Positions 42,562 through 51,875 of a DNA stretch of 64,000 nt are shown in pieces (within the stretch, counting starts at the first letter, position 1; every line of letters begins with the position of its first letter). The position numbers and the translations under genes are program-made. The notes beneath the pieces are model-generated. The model had not been told where the DNA came from. It saw only the letters and a list, made by a program, of their open reading frames with translations, and made no database searches. Source of the DNA: Ohtaekwangia koreensis (GTDB taxonomy: Bacteria; Bacteroidota; Bacteroidia; Cytophagales; Cyclobacteriaceae); assembly GCF_900167975.1 (NCBI RefSeq), contig NZ_FUZU01000003.1, forward strand, positions 558,001 through 622,000, written 5' to 3'.

Positions 42562-45500
42562 CTAGAGTGTGAGATTTAGTCCCAGCATGAAATAGCTTCC
42601 GGGACGATATTCCTGGAACATCCAGTCTTTATTGGGAAGCTTCGTTCTTCGCTGATCATCCCAGTATTGATTACGGTCATAATCGCGATACAATCTGCGC
42701 GGCTGATTGAGCAAGTCCTGAACACCTCCTTTAAATTCCAGATACTTATTGATACGCTGTCGTACAACAAGATCGATTACCTGTCGGGGCAGTTCGTATG
42801 TTTCAGGAAAGAAAGATGTACCTGCATAGATTAAGCGCTGTCCCAGTACGTTGTACAGCACCGATAGTTTAGTGCCCCATTGCTCCTGATCGAAATATAG
42901 TCCTACATTAATTACGTATGATGCTGTACCTTCCAACGGACGCGTGCCGATCCGGAAGTCATCAAAATCATTTGCCTGGTCAGGAAACAAACCATCTTTA
43001 AATTTGACTTCACTCTTCAGCAACGCAAGGTTTGCTATAGCTGAAAATTTTCTTGCCCAACGCCAAGGAAGAAACGCGAGGTTCTTACGCACTTCGGTTT
43101 CTATACCATACACTATAGCTTTAGGAGTGTTATCATATCGTATAAACTCACGGCTTCCTTCACTATAAGCATATGGTTCAATGGCATTGTTCAACCGCTT
43201 GTAAAAAGCGCCGATTGATACAAATTCACTTTCAGAAGGATAAAATTCCCAGCGAAGATCGAAGTTATGAATCTCGGCATCCTTGAGTGTATCATTACCA
43301 ACCGAGACATTGTCCAATCTTGGATCGGTGATGTTGATGGGAATAAGCTCGCGGTAATTCGGGCGGTTGAGTGTTTTTCCATAGGCACCACGCAGTAACA
43401 TCTTATCTGAAAAACTCCAGCTTACATTCACTGAAGGAAGCCAGTAGTCCAGGTACCGATTGATCAGGTCTGCTTTAATCCCTGCACCGGTCAGGTATTC
43501 GCTTGGAGGGATTCGCAGGTATAGGTCTTGTCCTTCATAGCGAATTCCTCCATATATCTGGAGCTTCTTATGGATGAGTGGTATATTAACCGATGTATAG
43601 CCAGCGTAAATTTTACCATCCACTGTGAATACACCCGACAGATATTTGTTATCGAATATATAGGCCCCGCTCCCATCCGTTTTAAAAGCATCGGGATTGA
43701 ATATCTCCTCAGCCTCGTATTCATCAACATCATTGCCCGCGGATTGATACGATAACCCATTGATAGCAATGAGTCGTGAATCGATGTCCTTCGTTTTATT
43801 TTCATTGAAGAATCCGGCACGAAAAAATATACCCGATTCATTTTTCTTCTCATAGTCGAGCGTAAAGGTCAGGTTGTCTTCCGAGCCGTTGGAATAGAAC
43901 AGTGAGTTCACGGTCGTGAAGGGATTGGAAGCCGTTCCACGGATATACTGCTTTGCATCCGGATTGTTATTATCCGAAGCACTGGCCGGCAACAGCAACA
44001 GCGAACGCTGCGCAGGTACATCGTCATTGGCTAAACTATATCCGGCAGACCATAGAAGTTTATGGCTATTGTTCTTTCCGAGTGTGTGCGTACCTGCCAG
44101 CTGACTTGCGAGTATCTCGCGACTTCGATAGGTATAGGTGATCTTGCGGAGATAGGAATTATAGTCTGTGGAAAAATCGCTTCCATCGCGAACGATCGTT
44201 TCATCTATACCGAGCCTATTATATATACCTTTTAACTCCAGACTATGCCTGGGATTAATAATGAGATTTAGATTTTGCAATACACCCCACCGTGCCGTTA
44301 CCTGGCTGATGGTATCTCGATAAGCTTCTATATCACGCTGCTTGCCATCACCTGTTGAAATACGTTGCGGCTTAAAATCCTGGCGAACAATTTGCGTAGC
44401 TTGTGTGGTGTTGATTGAAGTAAGATTGCTGAGTCGTACACTGCCCAACCGCCAGGCGTTATAGTAATTTATGCCTGCACGATAATCCATTCCGGATTTT
44501 GTTTTCTGAAGGTTCCATTTGTGATAGAGCTTCTTGGCCCAGTTTGCATTTGCAGCAAGTTCATCAGCTGTATACTTGGACGGATCACGGGAATCGGCTA
44601 ATGTACCGAGCCCTCCTGCCGGTATAGCTGCAGTTTCAGGAAATCCTGAAGGCAATGCCCGGGAGCCATCATCTTTACCGAGCCAGTCTCTGCTCCCACC
44701 ACTATAGGTATAGTAATTTTCAAAGTTTGAATCCGGCCTATACCATGAAGATAAATTTACTTCCAGCTGCCGTGCTATAGATGTATTCTTAGTTTCAATT
44801 TTGATCACACCTCCCGCGAAGTCGGACAATAGTTCCGGGCCGGGGCTGCGATACACCGTCATCTTGTCGATCATGTTGCTGGGCAGCATATCATATGAAA
44901 ATGCTCTGCGATCGGCTTCAGAACTGGGAGCTACCATGCCATTTAAAAACGTCAGATTATAGCGCTCCTGCATGCCGCGTATACTCACAAAATTATTCAG
45001 CACCGTTACACCCGGTAAGCGTCTTGCAACATCAGCCGCATCCTGATCTACACTTCGCGAGATTTGCTGTGCAGATATACCGGTAATGATCAGGGAAGAA
45101 CTGCGAATTGAATTCAACAGCGATACTTCATTGGTCTCCACTACATTTCCGGATAACGCTTTATCGCCAATGATAACTATATCCTGAAGCTGTGTGCTCG
45201 ATGGTCGCAGTTTCTGTTCGATCAACGTTGGTTCGCCCGCAGTAACTTTTACATCGCGGACGATGGTACTTTCATAGCCGAGGTATGAGAATGCAAGCTG
45301 ATATATACCGATCGGTATATCTTTTATCAGGAAGTTTCCCTCAACATCCGAAGTAGCGCCCCAGGAAGTACCTACGATCAAAACATTCGCTCCAATCAAA
45401 AGCTCCCCGGATTCAGCGTCAGCGATCGACCCCTTTATAGACCCGGTAGTTTTTGTGACTTTTGATTCTGCAGGCTTTACATAGATGATGATGTTGGATT

Positions 45501-45819
45501 TATACTCTTTATAGGCCAGATTCGTTTTCTGAAGAATGAGATTTAGTGCATCCGCTACGGTGATGTCGGTTTCGTTGCAGGTAATCCGTTTGTCTTCGGG
45601 CAGATCGTTGTTGTTATAGGTTACGCCATAGCCGCTTCGCTGCCGCACAACATCGAGTGCTTGTTCGAGAGAGGCATTGCGAAGTGAAAGAGAAATTCTG
45701 AGTTGGTTAATATCGACTGACTGACCTGCAGCCTGAATTTGTCCGGCCAAACAGGTGAACAATAGAAGAACAATGAAGTTTCTGGAATAAACAGAAGTTC
45801 CAGGTAAAAGTTTTTGCAT
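42562..45819 (-). CDS. TonB-dependent receptor with STN signalling domain (module 2)
   Basis: The start at 45819 (MQKLLPGTSV) gives a standard signal peptide and about 1,085 residues. An STN domain (LRISLSLRNASLEQALDVVRQRSGYGVTYNNNDL) is followed by a carboxypeptidase-regulatory-like domain (SIKGSIADAESGELLIGANVLIVGTSWG). The plug has RRLPGVTVLNNFVSIRGMQERYNLTFLNG and the subgroup motif RAFSYDMLPSNMIDKMTVYRSPGPELLSDFAGG, and the barrel ends MLGLNLTL. It is not a SusC (no SusD partner). The STN domain and upstream sigma-fecR pair imply ligand-induced expression. The ligand is unknown. Confidence 0.94.
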   Translation of the reverse strand: MQKLLPGTSVYSRNFIVLLLFTCLAGQIQAAGQSVDINQLRISLSLRNASLEQALDVVRQRSGYGVTYNNNDLPEDKRITCNETDITVADALNLILQKTNLAYKEYKSNIIIYVKPAESKVTKTTGSIKGSIADAESGELLIGANVLIVGTSWGATSDVEGNFLIKDIPIGIYQLAFSYLGYESTIVRDVKVTAGEPTLIEQKLRPSSTQLQDIVIIGDKALSGNVVETNEVSLLNSIRSSSLIITGISAQQISRSVDQDAADVARRLPGVTVLNNFVSIRGMQERYNLTFLNGMVAPSSEADRRAFSYDMLPSNMIDKMTVYRSPGPELLSDFAGGVIKIETKNTSIARQLEVNLSSWYRPDSNFENYYTYSGGSRDWLGKDDGSRALPSGFPETAAIPAGGLGTLADSRDPSKYTADELAANANWAKKLYHKWNLQKTKSGMDYRAGINYYNAWRLGSVRLSNLTSINTTQATQIVRQDFKPQRISTGDGKQRDIEAYRDTISQVTARWGVLQNLNLIINPRHSLELKGIYNRLGIDETIVRDGSDFSTDYNSYLRKITYTYRSREILASQLAGTHTLGKNNSHKLLWSAGYSLANDDVPAQRSLLLLPASASDNNNPDAKQYIRGTASNPFTTVNSLFYSNGSEDNLTFTLDYEKKNESGIFFRAGFFNENKTKDIDSRLIAINGLSYQSAGNDVDEYEAEEIFNPDAFKTDGSGAYIFDNKYLSGVFTVDGKIYAGYTSVNIPLIHKKLQIYGGIRYEGQDLYLRIPPSEYLTGAGIKADLINRYLDYWLPSVNVSWSFSDKMLLRGAYGKTLNRPNYRELIPINITDPRLDNVSVGNDTLKDAEIHNFDLRWEFYPSESEFVSIGAFYKRLNNAIEPYAYSEGSREFIRYDNTPKAIVYGIETEVRKNLAFLPWRWARKFSAIANLALLKSEVKFKDGLFPDQANDFDDFRIGTRPLEGTASYVINVGLYFDQEQWGTKLSVLYNVLGQRLIYAGTSFFPETYELPRQVIDLVVRQRINKYLEFKGGVQDLLNQPRRLYRDYDRNQYWDDQRRTKLPNKDWMFQEYRPGSYFMLGLNLTL

Positions 45820-45871
45820 ACTTTTGACTTGCTTTTTTTGGTTAAATCTTAATCGGTTATTTCCGGAAAGC

Positions 45872-45923
45872 AATGAGCTTCAAAACTCATTTTCAGAACG
45901 GAGGTGTTCGAGCACCTTCGTTC
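45872..45923. other. Two stem-loops in the fecR-receptor junction (module 2)
   Basis: AATGAG/CTCATT (45872-45891) and GAACGGAGGTG/CACCTTCGTTC (45896-45923, one wobble pair) lie between the fecR-like gene and the receptor gene, in the likely leader of the receptor message. Confidence 0.45.
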
Positions 45924-45973
45924 CCTTTATAGATCCGTGAGTCACATATTTTTTCAGTGCATCTGTAATAATT

Positions 45974-47008
45974 TTAGTGCGAACATTTTCCTGCGTATAG
46001 TTTTACTGTATTGCCTTCAATCTTGTAAGTGATTCTGTTAGTGATGCTCAACATCTTCAGCACATCCTGCAGCGTTGTGCCCTCCTGGAAACTGGAGGTA
46101 AACGTACAATCCTCAACTTCCAATTGATTTGCTTCCACATGTATATTATACCAGCGCTCCAACGTACTGGCCACTTCCTGAAAGGAAGCTTTTTGCAGTA
46201 CAAGTTTCCCCTCTGTCCATTCTATAGTATGCTCTACGGATATAAGTTCTTCTTTCGAAAATGAATTTGTGTGGCGATCATACTGGACTTGTTGATTTAC
46301 CGTCAGCAGGTGCTGCTGCTGTGGCGTAACAGATGCAGTGTCCTGGAAAACAGAGACTGAAACTTTGCCTGTCAAAACGCTGACTCGGATTGTATTCTCT
46401 TCCGGATAAGCATGTATATTAAAAGAAGTACCGAGGACTTGTGTACGAAGTTTACCGGTATGGACCAGGAACGGTTTTTCTTCATCATGCACAACTTTAA
46501 AAAAGGCTTCACCTTGCAGCGTCATCTCGCGGGTACCATTTCTAAACCGATCCGGATACGTAAGTTTACTTCCGGCATTCAATACTATATGTGAACCATC
46601 CGGCAAATTAAATTCAAGGCGCTGGCCTGCAGAAGCGCGTTGTGTGATATAATGTACAGGATCAACTATATTCAGAATGCTCTGCCAGTGGGCAACAAAG
46701 GTATAGATACAGACCGCCAGCAAAAGCAAGGATGCCGCGATGCGGTAAAGCGTGGCGAACTGTATGCCGCGACTTTGTGGTATAGCAAGGTTTTCCCTGA
46801 CTTTATTGTAGTGCAGTGGATGAGACTTTAGTTCTTCTTCTTCAGCATCGATCTGCTCCCAGCTTTTTGTAAATATCTCTTCCGTTACGGCATCGTCCGG
46901 AGCACTGCTCCGTATAAATGCAATTACTTCTGCACGCTCCTGCTCATTGGCACGATGCTGCAGAAATTTATCCATCAGCTCTTTCGATATTTTTTGTTTC
47001 CGCTCCAA
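45974..47008 (-). CDS. FecR-family anti-sigma factor (module 2)
   Basis: This 344-residue protein has an N-terminal cytoplasmic part with LMDKFLQHRANEQERAEVIAFI, a membrane helix at about 88-108, and a FecR domain (RASAGQRLEFNLPDGSHIVLNAGSKLTYPDRFRNGTREMTLQGEAFFKVVHDEEKPFLV). The C-terminal domain contains ASFQEVASTLERWYNIHVEANQLEVEDCTFTSSF. It should relay receptor occupancy to the sigma factor encoded 64 bases upstream. The N-terminal WxxxD-type sigma-binding motif is represented by SWEQIDAEEEE. Confidence 0.94.
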   Translation of the reverse strand: MERKQKISKELMDKFLQHRANEQERAEVIAFIRSSAPDDAVTEEIFTKSWEQIDAEEEELKSHPLHYNKVRENLAIPQSRGIQFATLYRIAASLLLLAVCIYTFVAHWQSILNIVDPVHYITQRASAGQRLEFNLPDGSHIVLNAGSKLTYPDRFRNGTREMTLQGEAFFKVVHDEEKPFLVHTGKLRTQVLGTSFNIHAYPEENTIRVSVLTGKVSVSVFQDTASVTPQQQHLLTVNQQVQYDRHTNSFSKEELISVEHTIEWTEGKLVLQKASFQEVASTLERWYNIHVEANQLEVEDCTFTSSFQEGTTLQDVLKMLSITNRITYKIEGNTVKLYAGKCSH

Positions 47009-47072
47009 TTGAATTCCTTTTATATAGAATACACCAGACTGAAGCGGGAGGTCTATCGGAGTTGGATTTTTT

Positions 47073-47675
47073 TTAAAATATATTTCCTATGAATAGAAGT
47101 ATCCCGATCGGGACATCGACATGGAGTTTAAGATACTCACGGATTGTTCTTAAAGACTTAATCATTTGCAGGCGGACAGTGTCTTTGCTAATGCCCAGTG
47201 TCTGTGAGATCTGATCGTAGCTCATACCATCAAATCTGCTCATTATAAAAATAGACCGCCTCTTCTCCGGTAACAATGCTATAGCCCTGTTGGCGAGCTG
47301 TATATACTCTTCATGAATAAGTGAATCTTCAACCGCGTTGTGAAATGTAGTTAATGAAAGGCAATACTCCTTATTAAGAGCCGAGTTCCGTTGCAGATCT
47401 CTCAAGTGATTCAGGATGTGATTCTTCGTGATCCTGAATAGAAAATTATTGAATGATTGAGCTTCGTCAATCGTATCACGATTGTTCCAGATTTTTACAA
47501 ATACATCCTGGGCGAGTTCTTCTGCAACCGGCTCGCTCGCTACAAAACGCAATGCATAACGGTATACCTTACCAGCATAGCGATCGAACAGTTCACGAAA
47601 GGCAGGTTCACTCCCACTCCTGAGCGCGATTACCAAATCGGATATACTTTTTTGAGAGAGCTTTTTATGGAACAT
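47073..47675 (-). CDS. FecI-like ECF sigma-70 factor (module 2)
   Basis: This 200-residue sigma factor has region 2 (FRELFDRYAGKVYRYALRFVASEPVAEELAQDVFVKIWNNRDTID) and region 4 (LPEKRRSIFIMSRFDGMSYDQISQTLGISKDTVRLQMIKSLRTIREYL), plus the short hydrophobic tail typical of the group. It heads module 2, in the order sigma-fecR-TonB receptor-surface proteins. Two imperfect copies of a GTCAGTT/TTTGCTAAA motif lie upstream of its start. Confidence 0.94.
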   Translation of the reverse strand: MFHKKLSQKSISDLVIALRSGSEPAFRELFDRYAGKVYRYALRFVASEPVAEELAQDVFVKIWNNRDTIDEAQSFNNFLFRITKNHILNHLRDLQRNSALNKEYCLSLTTFHNAVEDSLIHEEYIQLANRAIALLPEKRRSIFIMSRFDGMSYDQISQTLGISKDTVRLQMIKSLRTIREYLKLHVDVPIGILLFIGNIF

Positions 47676-48044
47676 AACGCTTTTAGCAAAACTGACTTTA
47701 CTACCACAATTTCGTCCAGAAAGAACATCTCAAGTTTACACCATAATTATGTATCCATCCTTATTTCAATATTAAGTGTATGTTAAAGTATGAGCGACTT
47801 TAGCAAAGCCAACTGACATTTTATAATCCCCTCCATGTGGATATATCTACATCTTATCCCGCCTTGGATGTCGGGAGGTACTTTAGGTTAAAAGAAACAG
47901 AGCAATAAAGCATCTGTATCTATTCCATTAGATGGGTATAGATCTTGGATCAAGTACATATAGTATTGATAATATATCATCTTCAAAATGGAAAGAGGCT
48001 GTCCTAATGGATTAAGACAACCTCTTTTATTTTGTGTAGTCGTT
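47676..48044. other. Intergenic region between module 2 and the EEP-jacalin gene
   Basis: No gene is seen. It holds two similar direct repeats, CGCTTTTAGCAAAACTGAC (47678-47696) and CGACTTTAGCAAAGCCAACTGAC with a 4-base insertion (47795-47817), plus the terminator hairpin at 47992-48027. The repeats could be regulatory sites for the sigma gene or a local duplication. Confidence 0.45.
47992..48027 (-). terminator. Terminator of the EEP-jacalin gene
   Basis: AAAGAGGCTGTC pairs with GACAACCTCTTT, with one bulged position. It lies 18 bases beyond the stop codon at 48045. Confidence 0.6.
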
Positions 48045-49409
48045 TTAATTAAGTGTATAGATCAATCCAAGCTTATCCACTTCATCTCCCGAATTTCCAA
48101 AGAAACCGGTTACACGCCAGCCTGCTGGTGCAGTATAGGTTATCGTTGCGCTGGTTTGCGCTCCGGTAGATATACTTCTCCCCTGGTTGGTACGAAGCTC
48201 TATATAAAATATACGTGTACGTCCATCTTTCTGACCAGAACACATTTTTACAGCTTGAACATATTCACCTGCATTCAGGGTGAGCGTCTTTTCAGTTCCA
48301 CCGGTACCGCCATGGGATAGTATAGCTCCGCTTATCAACTGAACGCCTACCTGATCTACCCGCGAAGCACCGCGCAGAATAAATTTACTGGCTATTGAGT
48401 TGGTAGCGAGCTGAGCTAAATCATTAAACGGTGTACCATGCGGACCGCCAAACAGGTCACTTTGCAGGAAGCCGCTTTTAAGTGACCACGAAAAGTTGGT
48501 AAGTAAAGGATAATGATCCGAGAGAGGTTGATTATCATCCGTTACAAAATCCGGATCATCCAACTGATAATATGTCGGTGTGAAGTCTATAAATTTGCTA
48601 TCACGATAAAAGATCTTGTCTACTACTTCGCAGGCATTGGTCATGTTTGGAAATTCACATACGAGCGCTGGACTGCCCATAGCCGGTATATCTCCATTAC
48701 GGACGACTTGAATCCATGTATCTGTAAGGCCATTGTTAGTGATCAGTTCACGAATGTTATCCTCGGCACGTGTATAGCGACAGTTCATATCGCCCATCAC
48801 GATAACGGCATTGCCACTTGAATTTTGTGTAATGAACTGTGACAACTGTGAAATGTTTGCGCGTCTGGCAGCGAGATCAGCAGTAGCTGTTCCTGCATTG
48901 GGATGTGCGTTGTAAAAGTCTACATATACACCTTCATCAATGCGTATGCGGCTGAACGAAAAACCTTTTGGCGTAAGGCAATCCGTACCATTGCAGTTGT
49001 TCCATTTCACGCGTTGAAAATCGGTATACGGAAATTTCGAAAGTGTATTGAGTCCATCACCAAAAGGCACTCCTCCGCTGGTGGGTGTACGGTATGTATG
49101 ATTGTCGTTAGCGTAGAGCGCGGCATGGTAATTAAAATCTTCCTGTACATGCACAATGTCATAATCACGAATGCGCAAGCCCATCTCAGGTGTATTGGCT
49201 TCGGGATTCGAGCTAGATATTCCTTCTGGTAGTCCTGCTACATTATAGGTGAGCACAGAGAAAGTACCTGTTGACGCAGTGCGTGCAGCACTTCGGATGT
49301 CTGTTATTTCCTGTTCGGATTCAACCGTAACATCCGGCTTGATCACTTCATTGTCGCAGCCCGCGAGCGCAACCAGCACAGCCAGTAAAAAATTTTTCTT
49401 GTTTTTCAT
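48045..49409 (-). CDS. EEP phosphodiesterase (sphingomyelinase-like) fused to a jacalin-like lectin domain
   Basis: This 454-residue lipoprotein has signal LLAVLVALAGC (Cys 18). Residues 45-310 form an EEP domain with TYNVAGLPEG, VHVQEDFN (Glu), FYNAHPNAG (His), VMGDMNCRYTR (Asp/Asn) and LSDHYPL (Asp-His), the set expected for sphingomyelinase/DNase I-type enzymes. Residues 315-454 form a jacalin-like beta-prism: FGGPHGTPFND, RVDQVGVQLISGAILSHGGTGGTEKTL, GWRVTGFFGNSGDEVDKLGLIYT. Jacalin domains bind sugars, so the enzyme could be anchored at the cell surface and directed to glycosylated or membrane targets. It is transcribed alone, divergent from module 3. Confidence 0.88.
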   Translation of the reverse strand: MKNKKNFLLAVLVALAGCDNEVIKPDVTVESEQEITDIRSAARTASTGTFSVLTYNVAGLPEGISSSNPEANTPEMGLRIRDYDIVHVQEDFNYHAALYANDNHTYRTPTSGGVPFGDGLNTLSKFPYTDFQRVKWNNCNGTDCLTPKGFSFSRIRIDEGVYVDFYNAHPNAGTATADLAARRANISQLSQFITQNSSGNAVIVMGDMNCRYTRAEDNIRELITNNGLTDTWIQVVRNGDIPAMGSPALVCEFPNMTNACEVVDKIFYRDSKFIDFTPTYYQLDDPDFVTDDNQPLSDHYPLLTNFSWSLKSGFLQSDLFGGPHGTPFNDLAQLATNSIASKFILRGASRVDQVGVQLISGAILSHGGTGGTEKTLTLNAGEYVQAVKMCSGQKDGRTRIFYIELRTNQGRSISTGAQTSATITYTAPAGWRVTGFFGNSGDEVDKLGLIYTLN

Positions 49410-50053
49410 TTATAGTATAGTTTTAATGTTAGTTTGGTTACGCGTGGTTCTTTAGAAGTGCCGAGTCTTTATGAAATTTTTATATACCTATAGCTATCGA
49501 TCTGACCACTATATATGCTTTGCGCTCTGGATTAACAGATCGTGTCGTCAGTAGTTGTCAGCGTTTTTTAGTATTGGCTTCAAAAGTAAGCATACATCGA
49601 GTCGGTTGAAATATGTTATGTAGTATATTACAAAGACTTCATGAGAAGTTAATCTACCAACACTACTAAATCTTATTTATAAATCAAGGTCACAACATAT
49701 TTATAAAAGAATCAACTCCTTATAGTGTACAGATGCTTTTTTACTAGCACCATGACGGGCTATCTTCCATTAGCATTTTAAATAACACTTGATGAGTATA
49801 TTTTCACAAACGCGTTCTATAGTAACTTTAAAAACAAGAATGACCTTATTCAAAATCCACAACAGCGCGCATCACATGAATGGTCAACTTTTTGGTGTGA
49901 CGAGCAAAAAACTTCAGACATCAGTATTTATACGTATCTCCTTGTAAGCATTACCCCTTCGCGTGATCTACATGGTATAACTTTAACTATATAATAATCT
50001 CAACACAGTTGCCGTATCGAAAAACTGTTTTTTATTTACAGTAACATTCAGAC
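49410..50053. other. 640-bp divergent intergenic region
   Basis: No coding frame is supported. It separates the EEP-jacalin gene from the module 3 sigma gene and must carry both promoters, but I see no exact TAnnTTTG at a convincing distance from either. It is AT-rich with several TATATA tracts. Confidence 0.4.
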
Positions 50054-50656
50054 ATGAATCATTCGGCAACATCCAAAGACGAACCCACTATTGTCTCTGA
50101 ACTTAACAAGGGTAGCAAGCAAGCTTTCGATTGCCTTTTTGATATATACCATGCGAAGCTATTTCTATACTGCTTCCGGTTTGTAAAATCAAAAGATCTG
50201 GCTGACGAAATTGTGCAGGAGACGTTTATAAAAATCTGGAACTCGCGGGAAGGAATAGATCCCGGGCTATCCTTCGGTTCTTTCCTGTTTAAGATAGCAT
50301 TCAACGGTATACTTGACTTTCATCGAAAAGTAGCACGTGATGCTGCGATGCAACAGGAAATGGTTTACCGGATTGAACAATCTCACAATCATACTGAAGA
50401 TGAAATAATATATAAAGATCTTCAACGGCTCAGCGACGAAGCAATACAATTAATGCCCGATCAGCAACGTCTTGTTTTTAAACTAAGCCGCGAACGTGGA
50501 TTATCGCACGAAGAAATAGCAACACAATTAGGTATTTCATCCAATACCGTTAAAGTTCACATTTTCAAATCACTCAAGCACATCCGCAGCTACCTGCAGC
50601 AAAACGCAGACTTCTCCTTTGTACTCATCATAACTTTCCTTTCCCAGAAGCGATAG
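50054..50656 (+). CDS. FecI-like ECF sigma-70 factor (module 3)
   Basis: This 200-residue sigma factor has region 2 (CLFDIYHAKLFLYCFRFVKSKDLADEIVQETFIKIWNSREGID) and region 4 (LMPDQQRLVFKLSRERGLSHEEIATQLGISSNTVKVHIFKSLKHIRSYL). It starts the plus-strand order sigma-fecR-susC-susD-phosphodiesterases. The tail SFVLIITFL is again hydrophobic. Confidence 0.94.
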   Translation: MNHSATSKDEPTIVSELNKGSKQAFDCLFDIYHAKLFLYCFRFVKSKDLADEIVQETFIKIWNSREGIDPGLSFGSFLFKIAFNGILDFHRKVARDAAMQQEMVYRIEQSHNHTEDEIIYKDLQRLSDEAIQLMPDQQRLVFKLSRERGLSHEEIATQLGISSNTVKVHIFKSLKHIRSYLQQNADFSFVLIITFLSQKR

Positions 50657-50767
50657 CCATGCTTACAGTATTCTCCCAGCACTTCATATTAAAGCACTTT
50701 TTTGTTAACAAATCCTTAATCACATCTGACTAATACCTCCTGCATGCCACCGGCGTATTAAGGTCGT

Positions 50768-51790
50768 ATGCAAGATCATGATACTAACGCCATCGACATT
50801 GACGCGCTCGTCAGAAAGTATATACAAAATACATGTACACCTGAAGAGCTGGAAGCATTTATACAACTATGCAATAATCCGTTTCTGGAAGATCGTCTGA
50901 AGATGGCTATGGAAAAGGTTTGGAATGATACTCCGAACCAGGCACATCTTCGTGCAGAACACTCGCAATTCATTCGTACACAGATTGAAGCTTCGCTATA
51001 CTATAAGAAGTCTGAATGGTATCAGTTGCATCATTATTGGAAAGTTGCTGCTGCTGTCGCCTTGCTATTGATATCTTCATTTCTGGCATATCAGTACCAG
51101 GATTCGCTGCGCGAATTAGTCGATCCGGTAAAAATGGTAACGGTGCATAACCCTGCCGGCAAACGATCTAAAATCTTACTACCGGATGGCACAACGGTAT
51201 GGCTAAATGCAGAAAGTACATTAACGTATCCGCATTGGTTTAAACGTGCGCGCAGAGCCGTGGAACTTTCCGGTGAAGCATTCTTTGAAGTAAAGAGAAA
51301 GGAAGATCAACCGTTTAACATTCAGGCAGGCACTATAGAAACAACGGTGCTGGGCACATCTTTCAATATCAGAAGTTATCAAAACGAAAAATTTGTCATC
51401 ACGGTGGCAACCGGCAAAGTAAAAGTAGAAGATGCAGAAAAGCATGGTCTTCTGCTATTGGCTAATCAACAAACTTCTTATCGCTCTGCCTCCGGGTTTT
51501 CAAAAATTGAGACTATAAATGCAGGCGAAGCACTCGCCTGGACAAAAGGAACCCTGCTCTTTAACAATAAAACATTTAAAGAAGTAGCCACAATGCTGGA
51601 GCGATGGTATAACGTAAAAATTATACTGGCCAATGATAAGCTTAACAATTGTGTGCTGATGGGCGAACACACTAATCAATCACTGAATTCAGTATTATAT
51701 ACCCTTCAATTCATACTCGACATTCGCTATACCTATAAAGATGGCGTGGTCAATATAAAAGGTGAAGGTTGTGCTGCTGTCAACCCATAA
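50768..51790 (+). CDS. FecR-family anti-sigma factor (module 3)
   Basis: This 340-residue protein has an N-terminal cytoplasmic part (DALVRKYIQNTCTPEELEAFIQLC..KVWND), a membrane helix (about 93-108, VAAAVALLLISSFLAY) and a FecR domain (HNPAGKRSKILLPDGTTVWLNAESTLTYPHWFKRARRAVELSGEAFFEVKRKEDQPF). The C-terminal part contains KTFKEVATMLERWYNVKIILANDKLNNCVLMGEH. It is predicted to gate the sigma factor upstream in response to the SusC receptor downstream. Confidence 0.94.
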   Translation: MQDHDTNAIDIDALVRKYIQNTCTPEELEAFIQLCNNPFLEDRLKMAMEKVWNDTPNQAHLRAEHSQFIRTQIEASLYYKKSEWYQLHHYWKVAAAVALLLISSFLAYQYQDSLRELVDPVKMVTVHNPAGKRSKILLPDGTTVWLNAESTLTYPHWFKRARRAVELSGEAFFEVKRKEDQPFNIQAGTIETTVLGTSFNIRSYQNEKFVITVATGKVKVEDAEKHGLLLLANQQTSYRSASGFSKIETINAGEALAWTKGTLLFNNKTFKEVATMLERWYNVKIILANDKLNNCVLMGEHTNQSLNSVLYTLQFILDIRYTYKDGVVNIKGEGCAAVNP

Positions 51791-51824
51791 ATGAAGTATA
51801 CCATGAATGATTCATCCTGAAAAA

Positions 51825-51856
51825 CAAAAGCAGAAACATTACTGCTTCTGCTTTTG
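51825..51856 (+). terminator. Stem-loop between fecR and susC (module 3)
   Basis: CAAAAGCAGAA pairs perfectly with TTCTGCTTTTG across 10 bases. Without a long T-run after it, it could terminate fecR transcripts weakly or mark a processing site. A possible promoter follows at 51876. Confidence 0.6.
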
Positions 51857-51875
51857 AGAAGAGAACCCTCCTGCT

